NCBI GenBank assembly: GCA_002307055.1
Contig: DBTM01000041.1
Span: 1 to 32,779 of the forward strand
Reading direction: 5' to 3'
Source: Clostridiales bacterium UBA1316
GTDB lineage: Bacteria; Bacillota; Clostridia; Oscillospirales; Oscillospiraceae
Length of the DNA stretch: 32,779 nucleotides
Positions 16,033 through 24,153 of this stretch are shown piece by piece. The position numbers and the translations under genes are program-made. Below the pieces are notes generated by a model that was not told the DNA's origin, ran no database searches, and saw only the letters and a list, made by a program, of their open reading frames with translations. The first letter of the stretch is position 1; the number at the start of each line of letters is the position of its first letter.

Positions 16033-18513
16033 ATGAGATTTGAAGACAGATTAACCGAGCGGGCCAAGAGTGTGCTGGATCTGGCGCAGGCAGCTGCCGC
16101 CGAACTGGGACACGGCTACGTCGGAAGCGAGCATATCCTGTTAGGACTTGCGCGTGAGGGCGGCGGCGTCGGAGCGAAGGTTTTGCGCGAGTCGGGGCTC
16201 GACAGCAGCTTGATTCTGGACCTGATAGATAAAAACATCGGGCGCGGGGTACAGGGTGAAATCCCGCCCCAGGGGCTGACACCGCGCGCGAAACGTGTCA
16301 TTGAGCTGGCTGTCACCGAAGCCAACAGGCTTGGGCACAACTACATCGGCACGGAGCATCTTCTCATGGGGATACTCCGCGAATACGACAGCGTCGCTGC
16401 CAAGCTCATTATCTCAACAGGCGTTGACCTCAACAGGCTGTATACTGAGGTTATCAACATTTTCGGCAGCACGGAATATAAACCGCGCCAGGCGGCGACG
16501 GTCGGCAAGGCTAAAAAATCCGAGACAAAAACACTCGACCAGTTCAGCCGCGATCTGACGGAAATGGCGCGGAACGGGAACCTTGACCCTGTCATCGGGC
16601 GCGAAAATGAGATTCAGCGTGTTATCCAGATTTTATCCAGACGCACAAAAAACAATCCGGTGCTGATCGGAGAGCCCGGTGTCGGCAAGACGGCTATCGC
16701 CGAGGGGTTGGCACAGCGCGTTATCGCCGGAGATGTGCCGGAGATGATTAAAGACAAGCGCGTCGTCTCGCTCGACTTGACCGGCATGGTGGCCGGAACA
16801 AAATACAGAGGCGACTTTGAAGAGCGCATCAAGGCGGCAATCGATGAGGTGATCAAGTCCGGTGACGTCATTTTATTCATCGACGAGCTGCACACCATCA
16901 TCGGCGCCGGTGCCGCCGAGGGAGCCATTGACGCCGCCAATATCATCAAACCGGCACTTGGACGCGGCGATATCCAGGTTGTCGGCGCGACGACGCTCAA
17001 CGAATACAGGAAGCATATCGAAAAGGACGCGGCGCTTGCCCGGCGCTTCCAGCCCGTCATTGTAAACGAGCCGTCGCAGGATGAATCGGTTCAGATCCTC
17101 AAGGGCCTGCGCGATAAATATGAAGCGCACCATAAGCTGAAAATTACCGACGAGGCGATTGAAGCGGCGGTAAAAATGTCCAGCCGGTATATCAATGACC
17201 GGTACCTGCCTGATAAGGCCATTGACCTCATTGATGAAGCGGCGTCCCTCGTGCGCATGGAGAACTTAAAGCTTCCGCCCGATTTAAAGGACCTCGAAGC
17301 CAAAAAAGAAACGCTGGCAAACGAAAAGGAAGCCGCTGTCAAGAGTCAGGACTTCGAGCGGGCAGCGGCGCTCAGAGACAGTGAACACCAGCTCGAGGAT
17401 GAAATTGAGAAGGCCAGACACAACTGGGATGCTATCCGAAACGGCAACCGCGGGAGCGTCGGCCCGGAAAATATCGCAGCCGTCGTCTCAAGCTGGACGG
17501 GAATCCCCGTCAACAGCCTGACCGAGGACGAGAGCAATCGCCTCCTGAAAATGGAAAAGGTGCTCCACTGCCGTGTTGTCGGCCAGGAGGAGGCGGTCTC
17601 CGCCGTCGCCAAAGCGATCCGGCGCGGCAGAGTCGGACTCAAAGACCCGAAGCGCCCCATCGGCTCCTTCCTGTTCCTCGGCCCGACAGGCGTCGGGAAG
17701 ACGGAGCTGTGCAAAGCGCTTGCGGAAGCCATGTTCGGAGACGAAAACGCGATGCTGCGCGTCGATATGTCCGAGTACATGGAAAAGCACACCGTTTCAA
17801 AGCTGATCGGCTCGCCTCCGGGCTATGTCGGTTACGACGAGGGCGGACAGCTGACGGAAAAAGTACGGCGCAGACCGTATTCCGTGCTGCTGTTTGATGA
17901 GATAGAGAAAGCCCATGAGGATGTATTCAACATCCTGCTCCAGATCATGGAGGACGGCATCCTGACCGACGCGCAGGGCCGCCGCGTTGATTTTAAGAAT
18001 ACGATTATCGTCATGACGTCGAATGTCGGCGCGCGCAATATCACCGACAAGCAGAAGAAGCTGGGCTTTGCACCTGAGGGCGGCAATGAAGAGACAATGA
18101 AATTCGAGACGATAAAAAGCGCCGTCATGGAGGAGCTCAAGCGGACATTTAAGCCGGAATTCCTCAACAGGGTGGACGATACCATCGTTTTTCATCAGCT
18201 CAGCCGCGAAAATATCCGGGAAATCAGCACAAAGATGCTGGAAATCGTCAAAAACCGCATCAAGGCAATGGGCATCAGCATCACAGCCGATGAAGCAGCC
18301 GTCGACCTGCTGAGCGAGAAGGGCTTTGACCCAGTCTACGGCGCCAGACCCCTCCGCCGCGCCATACAGAGCGCCGTCGAGGACGCCGCCGCCGAGAAGA
18401 TACTAGACGGCAGCATCAAAGCCGGAGATAAAGTTACTATCACAGTTGTCGACGGCAAAATCGAGCTGGTTACAAACGCGAGCGAAAAGGTTTTGATAAA
18501 AGCGGGCGTGTAG
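16033..18513 (+). CDS. clpC: ClpC, AAA+ ATPase subunit of the Clp protease
   Basis: Hexameric unfoldase that feeds substrates to ClpP. The 826-residue protein has two N-terminal Clp_N repeats (about 1-145), AAA module 1 with Walker A GEPGVGKT at 213-220 and Walker B ILFIDELHTI, a UVR/coiled-coil linker (about 425-460, DFERAAALRD), AAA module 2 with Walker A GPTGVGKTE at 550-558 and Walker B LLFDEIEKAH, and the C-terminal ClpB_D2 small domain. The ClpP-binding loop should lie in the KLGFAPEGG region. The linker length and UVR motif fit ClpC rather than ClpB or ClpE. ATG with AAGGAGG upstream. Third gene of the CtsR-controlled operon, followed by a terminator. Confidence 0.97.
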   Translation: MRFEDRLTERAKSVLDLAQAAAAELGHGYVGSEHILLGLAREGGGVGAKVLRESGLDSSLILDLIDKNIGRGVQGEIPPQGLTPRAKRVIELAVTEANRLGHNYIGTEHLLMGILREYDSVAAKLIISTGVDLNRLYTEVINIFGSTEYKPRQAATVGKAKKSETKTLDQFSRDLTEMARNGNLDPVIGRENEIQRVIQILSRRTKNNPVLIGEPGVGKTAIAEGLAQRVIAGDVPEMIKDKRVVSLDLTGMVAGTKYRGDFEERIKAAIDEVIKSGDVILFIDELHTIIGAGAAEGAIDAANIIKPALGRGDIQVVGATTLNEYRKHIEKDAALARRFQPVIVNEPSQDESVQILKGLRDKYEAHHKLKITDEAIEAAVKMSSRYINDRYLPDKAIDLIDEAASLVRMENLKLPPDLKDLEAKKETLANEKEAAVKSQDFERAAALRDSEHQLEDEIEKARHNWDAIRNGNRGSVGPENIAAVVSSWTGIPVNSLTEDESNRLLKMEKVLHCRVVGQEEAVSAVAKAIRRGRVGLKDPKRPIGSFLFLGPTGVGKTELCKALAEAMFGDENAMLRVDMSEYMEKHTVSKLIGSPPGYVGYDEGGQLTEKVRRRPYSVLLFDEIEKAHEDVFNILLQIMEDGILTDAQGRRVDFKNTIIVMTSNVGARNITDKQKKLGFAPEGGNEETMKFETIKSAVMEELKRTFKPEFLNRVDDTIVFHQLSRENIREISTKMLEIVKNRIKAMGISITADEAAVDLLSEKGFDPVYGARPLRRAIQSAVEDAAAEKILDGSIKAGDKVTITVVDGKIELVTNASEKVLIKAGV

Positions 18514-18532
18514 ACCCAGGCGAATAATGACA

Positions 18533-18575
18533 GGTGTGTCTGAGCGGATTTAAAATCTGCTCAGACACGCCTTTT
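18533..18575 (+). terminator. Terminator of the ctsR operon
   Basis: GGTGTGTCTGAGC (18533-18545) and GCTCAGACACGCC (18559-18571) form a long stem, extended inward by GGATTT/AAAATC, followed by four T residues. Confidence 0.85.
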
Positions 18576-18616
18576 CGCAGTATATCGGCATTTCCAATCC
18601 CAAAATCGGCGCATCT

Positions 18617-18643
18617 CCGTAGGGGCGATTCACGAATCGCCCG
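18617..18643. repeat. Short palindromic interspersed repeat, copy 1
   Basis: CCGTAGGGGCGATTC, two bases, GAATCGCCCG: perfect 9-bp arms GGGCGATTC/GAATCGCCC with a 2-nt centre. The leading CCGTAGGGGCGA is shared exactly with a second intergenic copy at 20641. I recall similar GTAGGGGCG palindromes scattered in intergenic DNA of gut clostridia. Confidence 0.7.
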
Positions 18644-18677
18644 CTCTTGTACGGCGTAACGCGGAACAGGTTACAAT

Positions 18678-18721
18678 CCTCAGCCGCTGCGCGGGAGCTC
18701 CTTTGCCAAAGGAGCCTGAGG
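18678..18721. repeat. Nested palindromic intergenic repeat
   Basis: Outer arms CCTCAG (18678-18683) and CTGAGG (18716-18721) enclose CAGCCGCTGCGCGG-type sequence and the 17-bp palindrome CTCCTTTG-C-CAAAGGAG (18698-18714). The form resembles interspersed repeats I recall from Oscillospirales genomes; family assignment is from memory. Confidence 0.55.
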
Positions 18722-18771
18722 ACGCGTATCTGGCATTTTGTGTATATAATTGTGTATATATCGAAAAAGAG

Positions 18772-18800
18772 TTGACGGATGTTCACGGTTTATCTATATT
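18772..18800 (+). promoter_or_regulatory. SigA promoter of the WXG-like/LRR gene
   Basis: TTGACG (18772-18777), 17 bp, TATATT (18795-18800), about 55 bp before the ATG. Confidence 0.75.
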
Positions 18801-18854
18801 TGAATTTAGATAAATATGTGATACCGGCGCGGTCGGATATATGAAGGAGTAAAT

Positions 18855-20588
18855 ATGCCTAATGATGTGGGTATGTTCGGCACGAAGCCGGCTGTGTATG
18901 ATGACCGATGGAAGTATTTCTATATCAGGGTACTCATGAAGCTTGGCATGAAGAATCCTTATGAAGAAAAAAAGGTTGAGTTTTCATCGGAGCTGCTGAA
19001 AAAGAAAGCGCTTGATATACGCGCCGTCAAGGGCCAGTGCGGCCGCTATGTCAAGCAGATGCGGTATCTGGTGGGGGAGCTGGAGACGCTGTGGCGGAAC
19101 GATATCCAGTCCTCGTTTATCGCTGAGCTGGGGAATATGCGCGGTGCGCTGGGGGAATTTTCAGAGCTGGCCGATATATATGCCGCATTTTTGGATAAAG
19201 CGGCGCAGGAGCTGGCGTCAAACCCCAAGGAAATGGAAAAATACGCGCTGCTGCCGGGAAAAAAGAACGAGCCTGTGCCTGTTGTGTTATCGCTGAGTCC
19301 GGAGCCACGGCTCGCGCGGAATGACCTGAAGGCGGACGAGCCCTTTGGCTTACAGGAAGAGGCGAAGACAGAACCGGCGCATGGTTTCATGAACGGTTTA
19401 TTCAAAGTACTGTCGGTTTTCGGCGTCAGGAATCCGTATGAGAAGCGGAAGGAACAGACATCTCAGGCCCTCAAAGCCAGAGCGCTGGAAATGCGCTCGA
19501 TTATCAGCCAATACGATTATAATGTGCGCAAAATGCAGTACATGCTCGAGGATATGGAAAAGCTGTGGGAAAACGATATCCAGACATCTCTCTTCAGGGA
19601 GTTCGAGAAGGCGCATGTCGCGGTAAAGGATTTTTCAAACCTTTCCGATGAATACGCGTCGCTGCTCGAGATCGCGGTACAGGAGCTCCAGACAAATAAC
19701 GTTGACGCCGATAAGTCCTCCGTCCTGTCGGACGGGGCGGAAGGCCCAGCCACGGTTGTGCTGTCGAGCATCCCGTATCTCAAAGGCTCGCGCATTGACC
19801 TGAAGGCTTATGACCCCTATTATGAGCGGACGCAGGCGGGGGTATCGACAGACATCTCGACGTCCCGGAAGAACGCAGAGTATCTATATAACGTTTACAG
19901 CGACCATGTTGAGCTCGTTAAATACATCGGTCTCAAAAGGATTGTTGAAATCCCGGGCGAACTTGACGGGCTGCCGGTGACGCATATCGGCCTGGACTGC
20001 TTTGCCATGGCGTGGCGCGTCAAGTTTATCAGCATCACGATGCCCGACACCGTGACGACAATTTACCACGGCGCGTTCCGGGGCTGCCAATTCATCAGGG
20101 AGCTAAAGCTTTCCGAGAACCTGAGATACATCGGCAATTACGCGTTCGCTTTTTTAACAGACCTGGAGACGCTCGCGCTGCCGGAGAATATCGTCTCCTT
20201 CGGAATGGGCGCCTTCAGGAACTGCGTCAAGCTCAAAGCGGTGCGTATCCCCAAAAGCACCCTCCTGCGGATCGGCAACGACTGCTTTTACGGCTGTAAA
20301 AGCCTTGAGCGGGTTGATATCGGCGACGATGTTATTGATATCGACGGGTGGGCCTTTAAAGCCTGCGAGCATCTGGACAGCGTTACCCTGGGGGACAGCG
20401 TCATCAACATCGGCGACAGCGCGTTTTATAACTGCATCCGGCTGCTGCGGCTCGATGTCCCCCAAACGGTCAAAAGCATCGGAGAGGCGGCGTTTTATTC
20501 CCGCAGGGGCATGACGCTGGGCGTTGCCGCCGGGTCTGCCGCCGAGAAATACGCACTTGAAAATAAACTGCCGTTTGTGAATATCTGA
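18855..20588 (+). CDS. Two tandem WXG100-like helical units fused to BspA-type leucine-rich repeats
   Basis: Function unknown. The 577-residue protein consists of two diverged copies of a unit of about 135 residues and a C-terminal LRR_5 array. Unit A (about 31-164) and unit B (about 190-322) align at a constant offset of 158 residues: each has NPYE followed by charged residues, a long helix ending in QMRYL or KMQYM, then LWRNDIQSSF or LWENDIQTSL with W80 and W238, a second helix ending YAAFLDKAAQEL or YASLLEIAVQEL, and a VVLS...DLKA tail. The helix-W-helix pattern resembles WXG100 proteins, but the G is replaced by N. The LRR part (about 342-577) has repeats of the IGNYAFAFLTDLETLALPENI type. 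No signal peptide or anchor is seen. ATG after AAGGAG. Confidence 0.85.
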   Translation: MPNDVGMFGTKPAVYDDRWKYFYIRVLMKLGMKNPYEEKKVEFSSELLKKKALDIRAVKGQCGRYVKQMRYLVGELETLWRNDIQSSFIAELGNMRGALGEFSELADIYAAFLDKAAQELASNPKEMEKYALLPGKKNEPVPVVLSLSPEPRLARNDLKADEPFGLQEEAKTEPAHGFMNGLFKVLSVFGVRNPYEKRKEQTSQALKARALEMRSIISQYDYNVRKMQYMLEDMEKLWENDIQTSLFREFEKAHVAVKDFSNLSDEYASLLEIAVQELQTNNVDADKSSVLSDGAEGPATVVLSSIPYLKGSRIDLKAYDPYYERTQAGVSTDISTSRKNAEYLYNVYSDHVELVKYIGLKRIVEIPGELDGLPVTHIGLDCFAMAWRVKFISITMPDTVTTIYHGAFRGCQFIRELKLSENLRYIGNYAFAFLTDLETLALPENIVSFGMGAFRNCVKLKAVRIPKSTLLRIGNDCFYGCKSLERVDIGDDVIDIDGWAFKACEHLDSVTLGDSVINIGDSAFYNCIRLLRLDVPQTVKSIGEAAFYSRRGMTLGVAAGSAAEKYALENKLPFVNI

Positions 20589-20610
20589 TGGCGGATTATT
20601 AAGATTAAGA

Positions 20611-20667
20611 CGGGCGAACGCATTTTGCCTCTGCGCAAAACCGTAGGGGCGAACTGCGTTCGCCTGT
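20611..20667. repeat. Short palindromic interspersed repeat, copy 2
   Basis: CCGTAGGGGCGAAC, three bases, GTTCGCCTG at 20641-20664 repeats the CCGTAGGGGCGA core of the copy at 18617 with a different palindrome arm (GGCGAAC/GTTCGCC). Upstream CGGGCGAACGCA at 20611-20622 also pairs with TGCGTTCGCCTG, giving a larger alternative hairpin between the convergent LRR and spoVAE genes. Confidence 0.65.
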
Positions 20668-20676
20668 GTTGACTCA

Positions 20677-21054
20677 TCAGCTTTTGTCACCCGGCTTGGC
20701 GATGAGGGCGATGATATACCCGAAAAATATCGCGGCGCAGATACCGCCTGCGGCGGCGGTAAACCCGCCTGTGAAAATACCGATGACGCCTTTTTCGTCC
20801 ACGGCTTTTTTAACGCCCTCCGCCAGAATATAGCCAAAGCCGGTCAGCGGTATCGTCGCCCCGGCACCCGCCCATTCGGCGAGCGGCTTATAAAGCCCGA
20901 CGGCACCGAGGATGACGCCGGCGACGACGTAGGAGGTGAGAATCCTGGCAGGCGTCAGCTTTGATTTGTCGATAATAACCTGACCGATCAGGCAGAACGC
21001 GCCGCCCACGGCAAACGCCTTGAGATATTCAAAAAAAATGTCCATAACACCCAT
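20677..21054 (-). CDS. spoVAE: Stage V sporulation protein AE
   Basis: Membrane component of the SpoVA channel that moves dipicolinic acid into the forespore and out on germination. The 125-residue product is hydrophobic with about four helices and family segments FEYLKAFAVGGAFCLIGQ, LTPARILTSYVVAGVILG, YKPLAEWAGAGATIPLTGFGY and IFTGGFTAAAGGICAAIFFGY, typical of SpoVAEb. ATG start. It follows spoVAD by 23 bp on the same strand. A paralogous SpoVAC-like call is unlikely given the length and the PLAEWAGAGA segment. Confidence 0.93.
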   Translation of the reverse strand: MGVMDIFFEYLKAFAVGGAFCLIGQVIIDKSKLTPARILTSYVVAGVILGAVGLYKPLAEWAGAGATIPLTGFGYILAEGVKKAVDEKGVIGIFTGGFTAAAGGICAAIFFGYIIALIAKPGDKS

Positions 21055-21077
21055 CCGTTCATAGCGCTGAGCGATAA

Positions 21078-22094
21078 TTATTTCACTGTTGAGATTGATA
21101 CGGCATAACAGACGCAGGGGATGCTCTCACCCTGCTGCGTGGAGGTTGGCGAGAGCAGGGCGCCTGTGGCCGCGAAGAGAATTTTTTTCCACCGGCCTGC
21201 GCGCATGCCGTTTAAAAGATGGCCGGATAAAACGCTGGCTGAGCAGCCGCAGCCCGAACCGCCGGCATGCACATCCTGCTCGTCGCGGGAAAAGATCATC
21301 AGACCGCAGTCGTTATAATTGTGCGAGATATCAACACCGTCATTCTTAAAGAAATCGATCAGGATTTCTGAGCCCAGGAAGCCAAGATCGCCGGTGACGA
21401 TCAGGTCATAATCGGAGGGCTTTATAGATAAATCGCTGAAATGAGCGCTTAAGGTGCTGTAAGCTGCCGGAGCCATCGCCGCGCCCATATTACTGGCGTC
21501 CTTGATGCCTTGATCGATGACCTTGCCGCAGGTGACATGCTTGATATAAGGCCCCGGCCCCTCGCTTGTCAGAACCAGAGCGCCGGAACCCGTCACCGTC
21601 CACTGGGCCGTCGGCGTGCGCTGACCGCCATATTCGAGCGGGAAGCGGAATTGCCGTTCCGCGCTGCAGAAATGGGAGGAGGTGATGGCTGCGGTGCAGT
21701 CGGCAAAACCGCCGTCGATTGTCATAGCGGCCAGGGCGAGGCTCTCGGCCATCGTTGAGCAGGCACCGTAAACGCCGAAAAAGGGGATGTCGATATCCCT
21801 GAGCGAGAAAGCCGAACCGATACATTGATTTAAAAGATCGCCCGCAAATACAAATTGGATGGACGACAGAGGCAAAGAGGCTTTTTCAATCGCTTTGCGG
21901 AGGGCTATTTTCTGCATGGTGCTCTCCGCCTTTTCCCAGGTCTTTTCACCGAAAAAGGCGTCGTCATTGATTAAATCAAAGCTGTCACGCAGCGGCCCGT
22001 CGCCCTCTTTTTTACCGACGACACAGGCGCTTGCCGCGATGGAAGGAGGATTCGGAAAGCTGATGCTCTGACCTCCGACATGTTTTTTGCTCGT
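21078..22094 (-). CDS. spoVAD: Stage V sporulation protein AD, apparent ACG start
   Basis: Thiolase-fold protein that binds dipicolinic acid and belongs to the SpoVA channel. Family signatures are FPNPP..IAASACVVGKKEGDGPL, FGEKTWEKAESTMQK, FAGDLLNQCIGSAF, FGVYGACSTMAESL and VTGDLGFLGSEI. A start at the first conventional in-frame ATG (21917) would give 279 residues and lose these conserved N-terminal segments. The frame continues 59 codons upstream to ACG at 22094, which has GAGGTG 7 bases before it and would begin MSKKHVGGQSISF like homologues, giving 338 residues, the normal length. Between the upstream in-frame TGA and CAG AGC there is no ATG, GTG or TTG. spoVAC is not adjacent; galE is divergent. 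Confidence 0.92.
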   Translation of the reverse strand, partial: TSKKHVGGQSISFPNPPSIAASACVVGKKEGDGPLRDSFDLINDDAFFGEKTWEKAESTMQKIALRKAIEKASLPLSSIQFVFAGDLLNQCIGSAFSLRDIDIPFFGVYGACSTMAESLALAAMTIDGGFADCTAAITSSHFCSAERQFRFPLEYGGQRTPTAQWTVTGSGALVLTSEGPGPYIKHVTCGKVIDQGIKDASNMGAAMAPAAYSTLSAHFSDLSIKPSDYDLIVTGDLGFLGSEILIDFFKNDGVDISHNYNDCGLMIFSRDEQDVHAGGSGCGCSASVLSGHLLNGMRAGRWKKILFAATGALLSPTSTQQGESIPCVCYAVSISTVK

Positions 22095-22187
22095 ACGCTG
22101 TCACCTCTTGATATAAGTTTGCTCTTATGATTGACTGTTTTATTGGTTTTATGATGTGAAATCTTGATGAACAAATAACAGGAAATA

Positions 22188-22216
22188 TTGCCCTCGGTAA
22201 AAACCTGTGGTATACT
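22188..22216 (+). promoter_or_regulatory. SigA promoter of galE
   Basis: TTGCCC (22188-22193), 17 bp, TATACT (22211-22216), 37 bp before the TTG start of galE. Confidence 0.75.
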
Positions 22217-22253
22217 GCCATTAATTACTAATTAGATATTTGGAGGCATCATC

Positions 22254-23246
22254 TTGAAAATTTTACTGACGGGCGGCGCGGGATATATCGGCTCGCATAC
22301 GGCGGTTGAGCTTTTAAATAACGGTTATGAGGTCGTTGTCGCCGACAGTCTCGAAACCGGCCATAAAAAGGCCGTACCGGCCGACGCGAAGCTCTATGTC
22401 GGCGATATCCGGGACGGCGCTTTCCTGAATAAGGTTTTTACGAACGAAACGATCGACGCCGTTGTGCATTTCGCCGCGTATTCGCTTGTGGCTGAGAGCA
22501 TGACAAACCCGCTTAAATATTATGACAACAACGTCGGCGGAACACGGTCGCTGTTATCCGCCATGACGGCGCACGGCACGCGTAAAATTGTTTTTTCGTC
22601 TACCGCCGCCGTTTACGGCGAGCCTGTGCACCTGCCGATTGAAGTAACCGACCCGACGAACCCGACAAACACCTACGGCGCGACGAAGCTGGCAATCGAG
22701 CAAATGCTCAAATGGACGGACATCGCCTGCGGCGTAAAATCCGTTGCCCTGCGCTATTTTAATGCCTGCGGGGCGCGCGAGGACGGAAGCATCGGTGAAG
22801 ACCATAAACCCGAAACACACCTGATTCCGCTTGTTTTGCAGACAGCCGCCGGAAAACGGCCCCAGCTGAGTCTCTACGGCAGGGATTATGAGACGAAGGA
22901 CGGCACCTGCGTGCGCGATTATGTACATGTGAACGATTTAGCGAGCGCGCACGTCCTGGCTGTCAGGCATCTCGCCGGCGGCGGGGACAGCGATGTCTTC
23001 AACCTCGGAAACGGTGTGGGGTTCAGCAATCTTGAAATTATTGAAGCCGCCGAAACGGTCGTCGGGCACAAAATACCAGTCATCGACGCGCCGAGGCGCG
23101 CGGGCGACCCCGCGACGCTCGTTGCCTCCAGTCAGAAAGCCAAGCAGCTGCTCGGCTGGGCTCCGCGCTTTACCGACATAGAGTCCATTATCGAAACGGC
23201 GTGGAAGTGGCACGGCACACACCCGGACGGATACGAGGACAGATGA
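22254..23246 (+). CDS. galE: UDP-glucose 4-epimerase
   Basis: Interconverts UDP-glucose and UDP-galactose with bound NAD; supplies galactose units for surface polysaccharide or feeds the Leloir pathway. The 330-residue extended SDR has the N-terminal NAD motif GGAGYIGSHT, DSLETGH, VVHFAAYSLVAESM, FSSTAAVYGEP with the catalytic Ser/Thr, YGATK with the catalytic Tyr and Lys, LRYFNACGA, and GTCVRDYVHVNDL, all diagnostic for GalE. The start is TTG at 22254 because GGAGG sits 7 bases upstream and the Rossmann motif follows at once. It ends in an ATGA overlap with the next gene. Confidence 0.96.
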   Translation: MKILLTGGAGYIGSHTAVELLNNGYEVVVADSLETGHKKAVPADAKLYVGDIRDGAFLNKVFTNETIDAVVHFAAYSLVAESMTNPLKYYDNNVGGTRSLLSAMTAHGTRKIVFSSTAAVYGEPVHLPIEVTDPTNPTNTYGATKLAIEQMLKWTDIACGVKSVALRYFNACGAREDGSIGEDHKPETHLIPLVLQTAAGKRPQLSLYGRDYETKDGTCVRDYVHVNDLASAHVLAVRHLAGGGDSDVFNLGNGVGFSNLEIIEAAETVVGHKIPVIDAPRRAGDPATLVASSQKAKQLLGWAPRFTDIESIIETAWKWHGTHPDGYEDR

Positions 23247-23953
23247 AAATTACCCCAGATTCTGAGAAAGGCGTACCCGCAATGAAAGAAGACATCAGAA
23301 AAATATTTACGAAGCTCGGGGCCGACGTTTGCGGAATCGCAAATATCGACAGGTTTGCCGACGCGCCCGCCGGTTTCCATCCAAGGGATATTTATCCGGG
23401 GTGCCAATCGGTCATCGTCTTCGGCGTTACCATTCCGCGGGGCCTTTATGAAGCCAGCCCGAGAATCATTTACAACCATTTCAGCAGCCTGACGAAAACT
23501 GAGCTTGACCGTATCGCCTATTACGCCTGTCTGGAAATTGAGAAGGTGAACGACGGCTGCACCGTTCCGGTACCGTCGGACGGCCCGTACGATGATTGGA
23601 ACGAGGCGGAGCTCGAAGGACGCGGCCTCCTGTCCATGCGGCATGCAGCCGTGCTCGCGGGGCTCGGCGCCTTCGGCAAAAGCTCTCTGGTTCTTAACGA
23701 AAAATACGGCAACACCCTCAATTTCGGCGCCGTTCTGACAGACCTGGAGCTCCCGTCCGACGACCTGGCAAAGAGCATCTGCATCGATACCTGCCGCCTC
23801 TGCATGGACAGCTGCTCCGTCCATGCCCTGACAGGCACCGGCGCCATCCAAAAGCGCTGCCGCCCGAACACCTACAGCAAAAACGTCCGCGGTTTTGAGA
23901 TCACCAACTGCAACAAGTGCCGCACCGTCTGCCCCATGCGGTTTGGGGTGTGA
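23243..23953 (+). CDS. Double [4Fe-4S] cluster protein, QueG-like
   Basis: Function uncertain. The protein of about 236 residues has an N-terminal QueG-like region (KIFTKLGADVCGIANIDRF, YPGCQSVIVFGVTIPRG, GLLSMRHAAVLAGLGAFGKSSLVLN) and a C-terminal double-cluster domain with C-x3-C-x2-C-x3-C in CIDTCRLCMDSC and C-x2-C-x3-CP in CNKCRTVCP. It is shorter than true epoxyqueuosine reductase and lacks that enzyme's longer C-terminus, so it is probably one of the many clostridial QueG-related redox proteins rather than QueG. ATG at 23243 overlaps the galE stop (ATGA); an in-frame ATG at 23282 is a good alternative. Cotranscribed with galE. Confidence 0.8.
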   Translation: MKITPDSEKGVPAMKEDIRKIFTKLGADVCGIANIDRFADAPAGFHPRDIYPGCQSVIVFGVTIPRGLYEASPRIIYNHFSSLTKTELDRIAYYACLEIEKVNDGCTVPVPSDGPYDDWNEAELEGRGLLSMRHAAVLAGLGAFGKSSLVLNEKYGNTLNFGAVLTDLELPSDDLAKSICIDTCRLCMDSCSVHALTGTGAIQKRCRPNTYSKNVRGFEITNCNKCRTVCPMRFGV

Positions 23954-23974
23954 TACTCGAGAGTTTAGCTGTGA

Positions 23975-24013
23975 TAAAAAATCCCTCACCTATGTTGAAA
24001 TAGATGAGGGATT
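23975..24013 (-). terminator. Terminator between the QueG-like gene and the small minus-strand gene
   Basis: AATCCCTCA (23980-23988) and TGAGGGATT (24005-24013) form a 9-bp stem extended by CTAT/ATAG. On the minus strand it runs into six T residues, so it best stops minus-strand transcription; it could also act weakly for the plus-strand gene ending at 23953. Confidence 0.75.
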
Positions 24014-24106
24014 GGTATTTCTGCGGCAGAGGAAACAGCGCGAATGATCTGCCATACTGTGCCATACATAAAAGCTTGTGCAACGCCGGACCCGTTTAAC
24101 AACACG

Positions 24107-24132
24107 AAAACCCGACCTTCTTTAAAGCCGGG
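24107..24132 (-). terminator. Terminator of the 70-residue gene
   Basis: On the minus strand CCCGGCTTT and AAGGTCGGG pair over 9 bp with two G-U pairs and an AAAG loop, followed by TTTT, 22 bp past the stop of the small gene. Confidence 0.65.
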
Positions 24133-24153
24133 CGAACACGTATGTTAAGAGCA

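Noticed and set aside
22111..22180. Possible SigG promoter (CATCATA-like -10) upstream of spoVAD
   Set aside because: No acceptable -35 match at the required spacing; several equally good AT-rich matches occur nearby.
23132..23989. 285-codon minus-strand frame opposite the end of galE and the QueG-like gene
   Set aside because: Antisense shadow of two motif-bearing genes; no ribosome site or family match.
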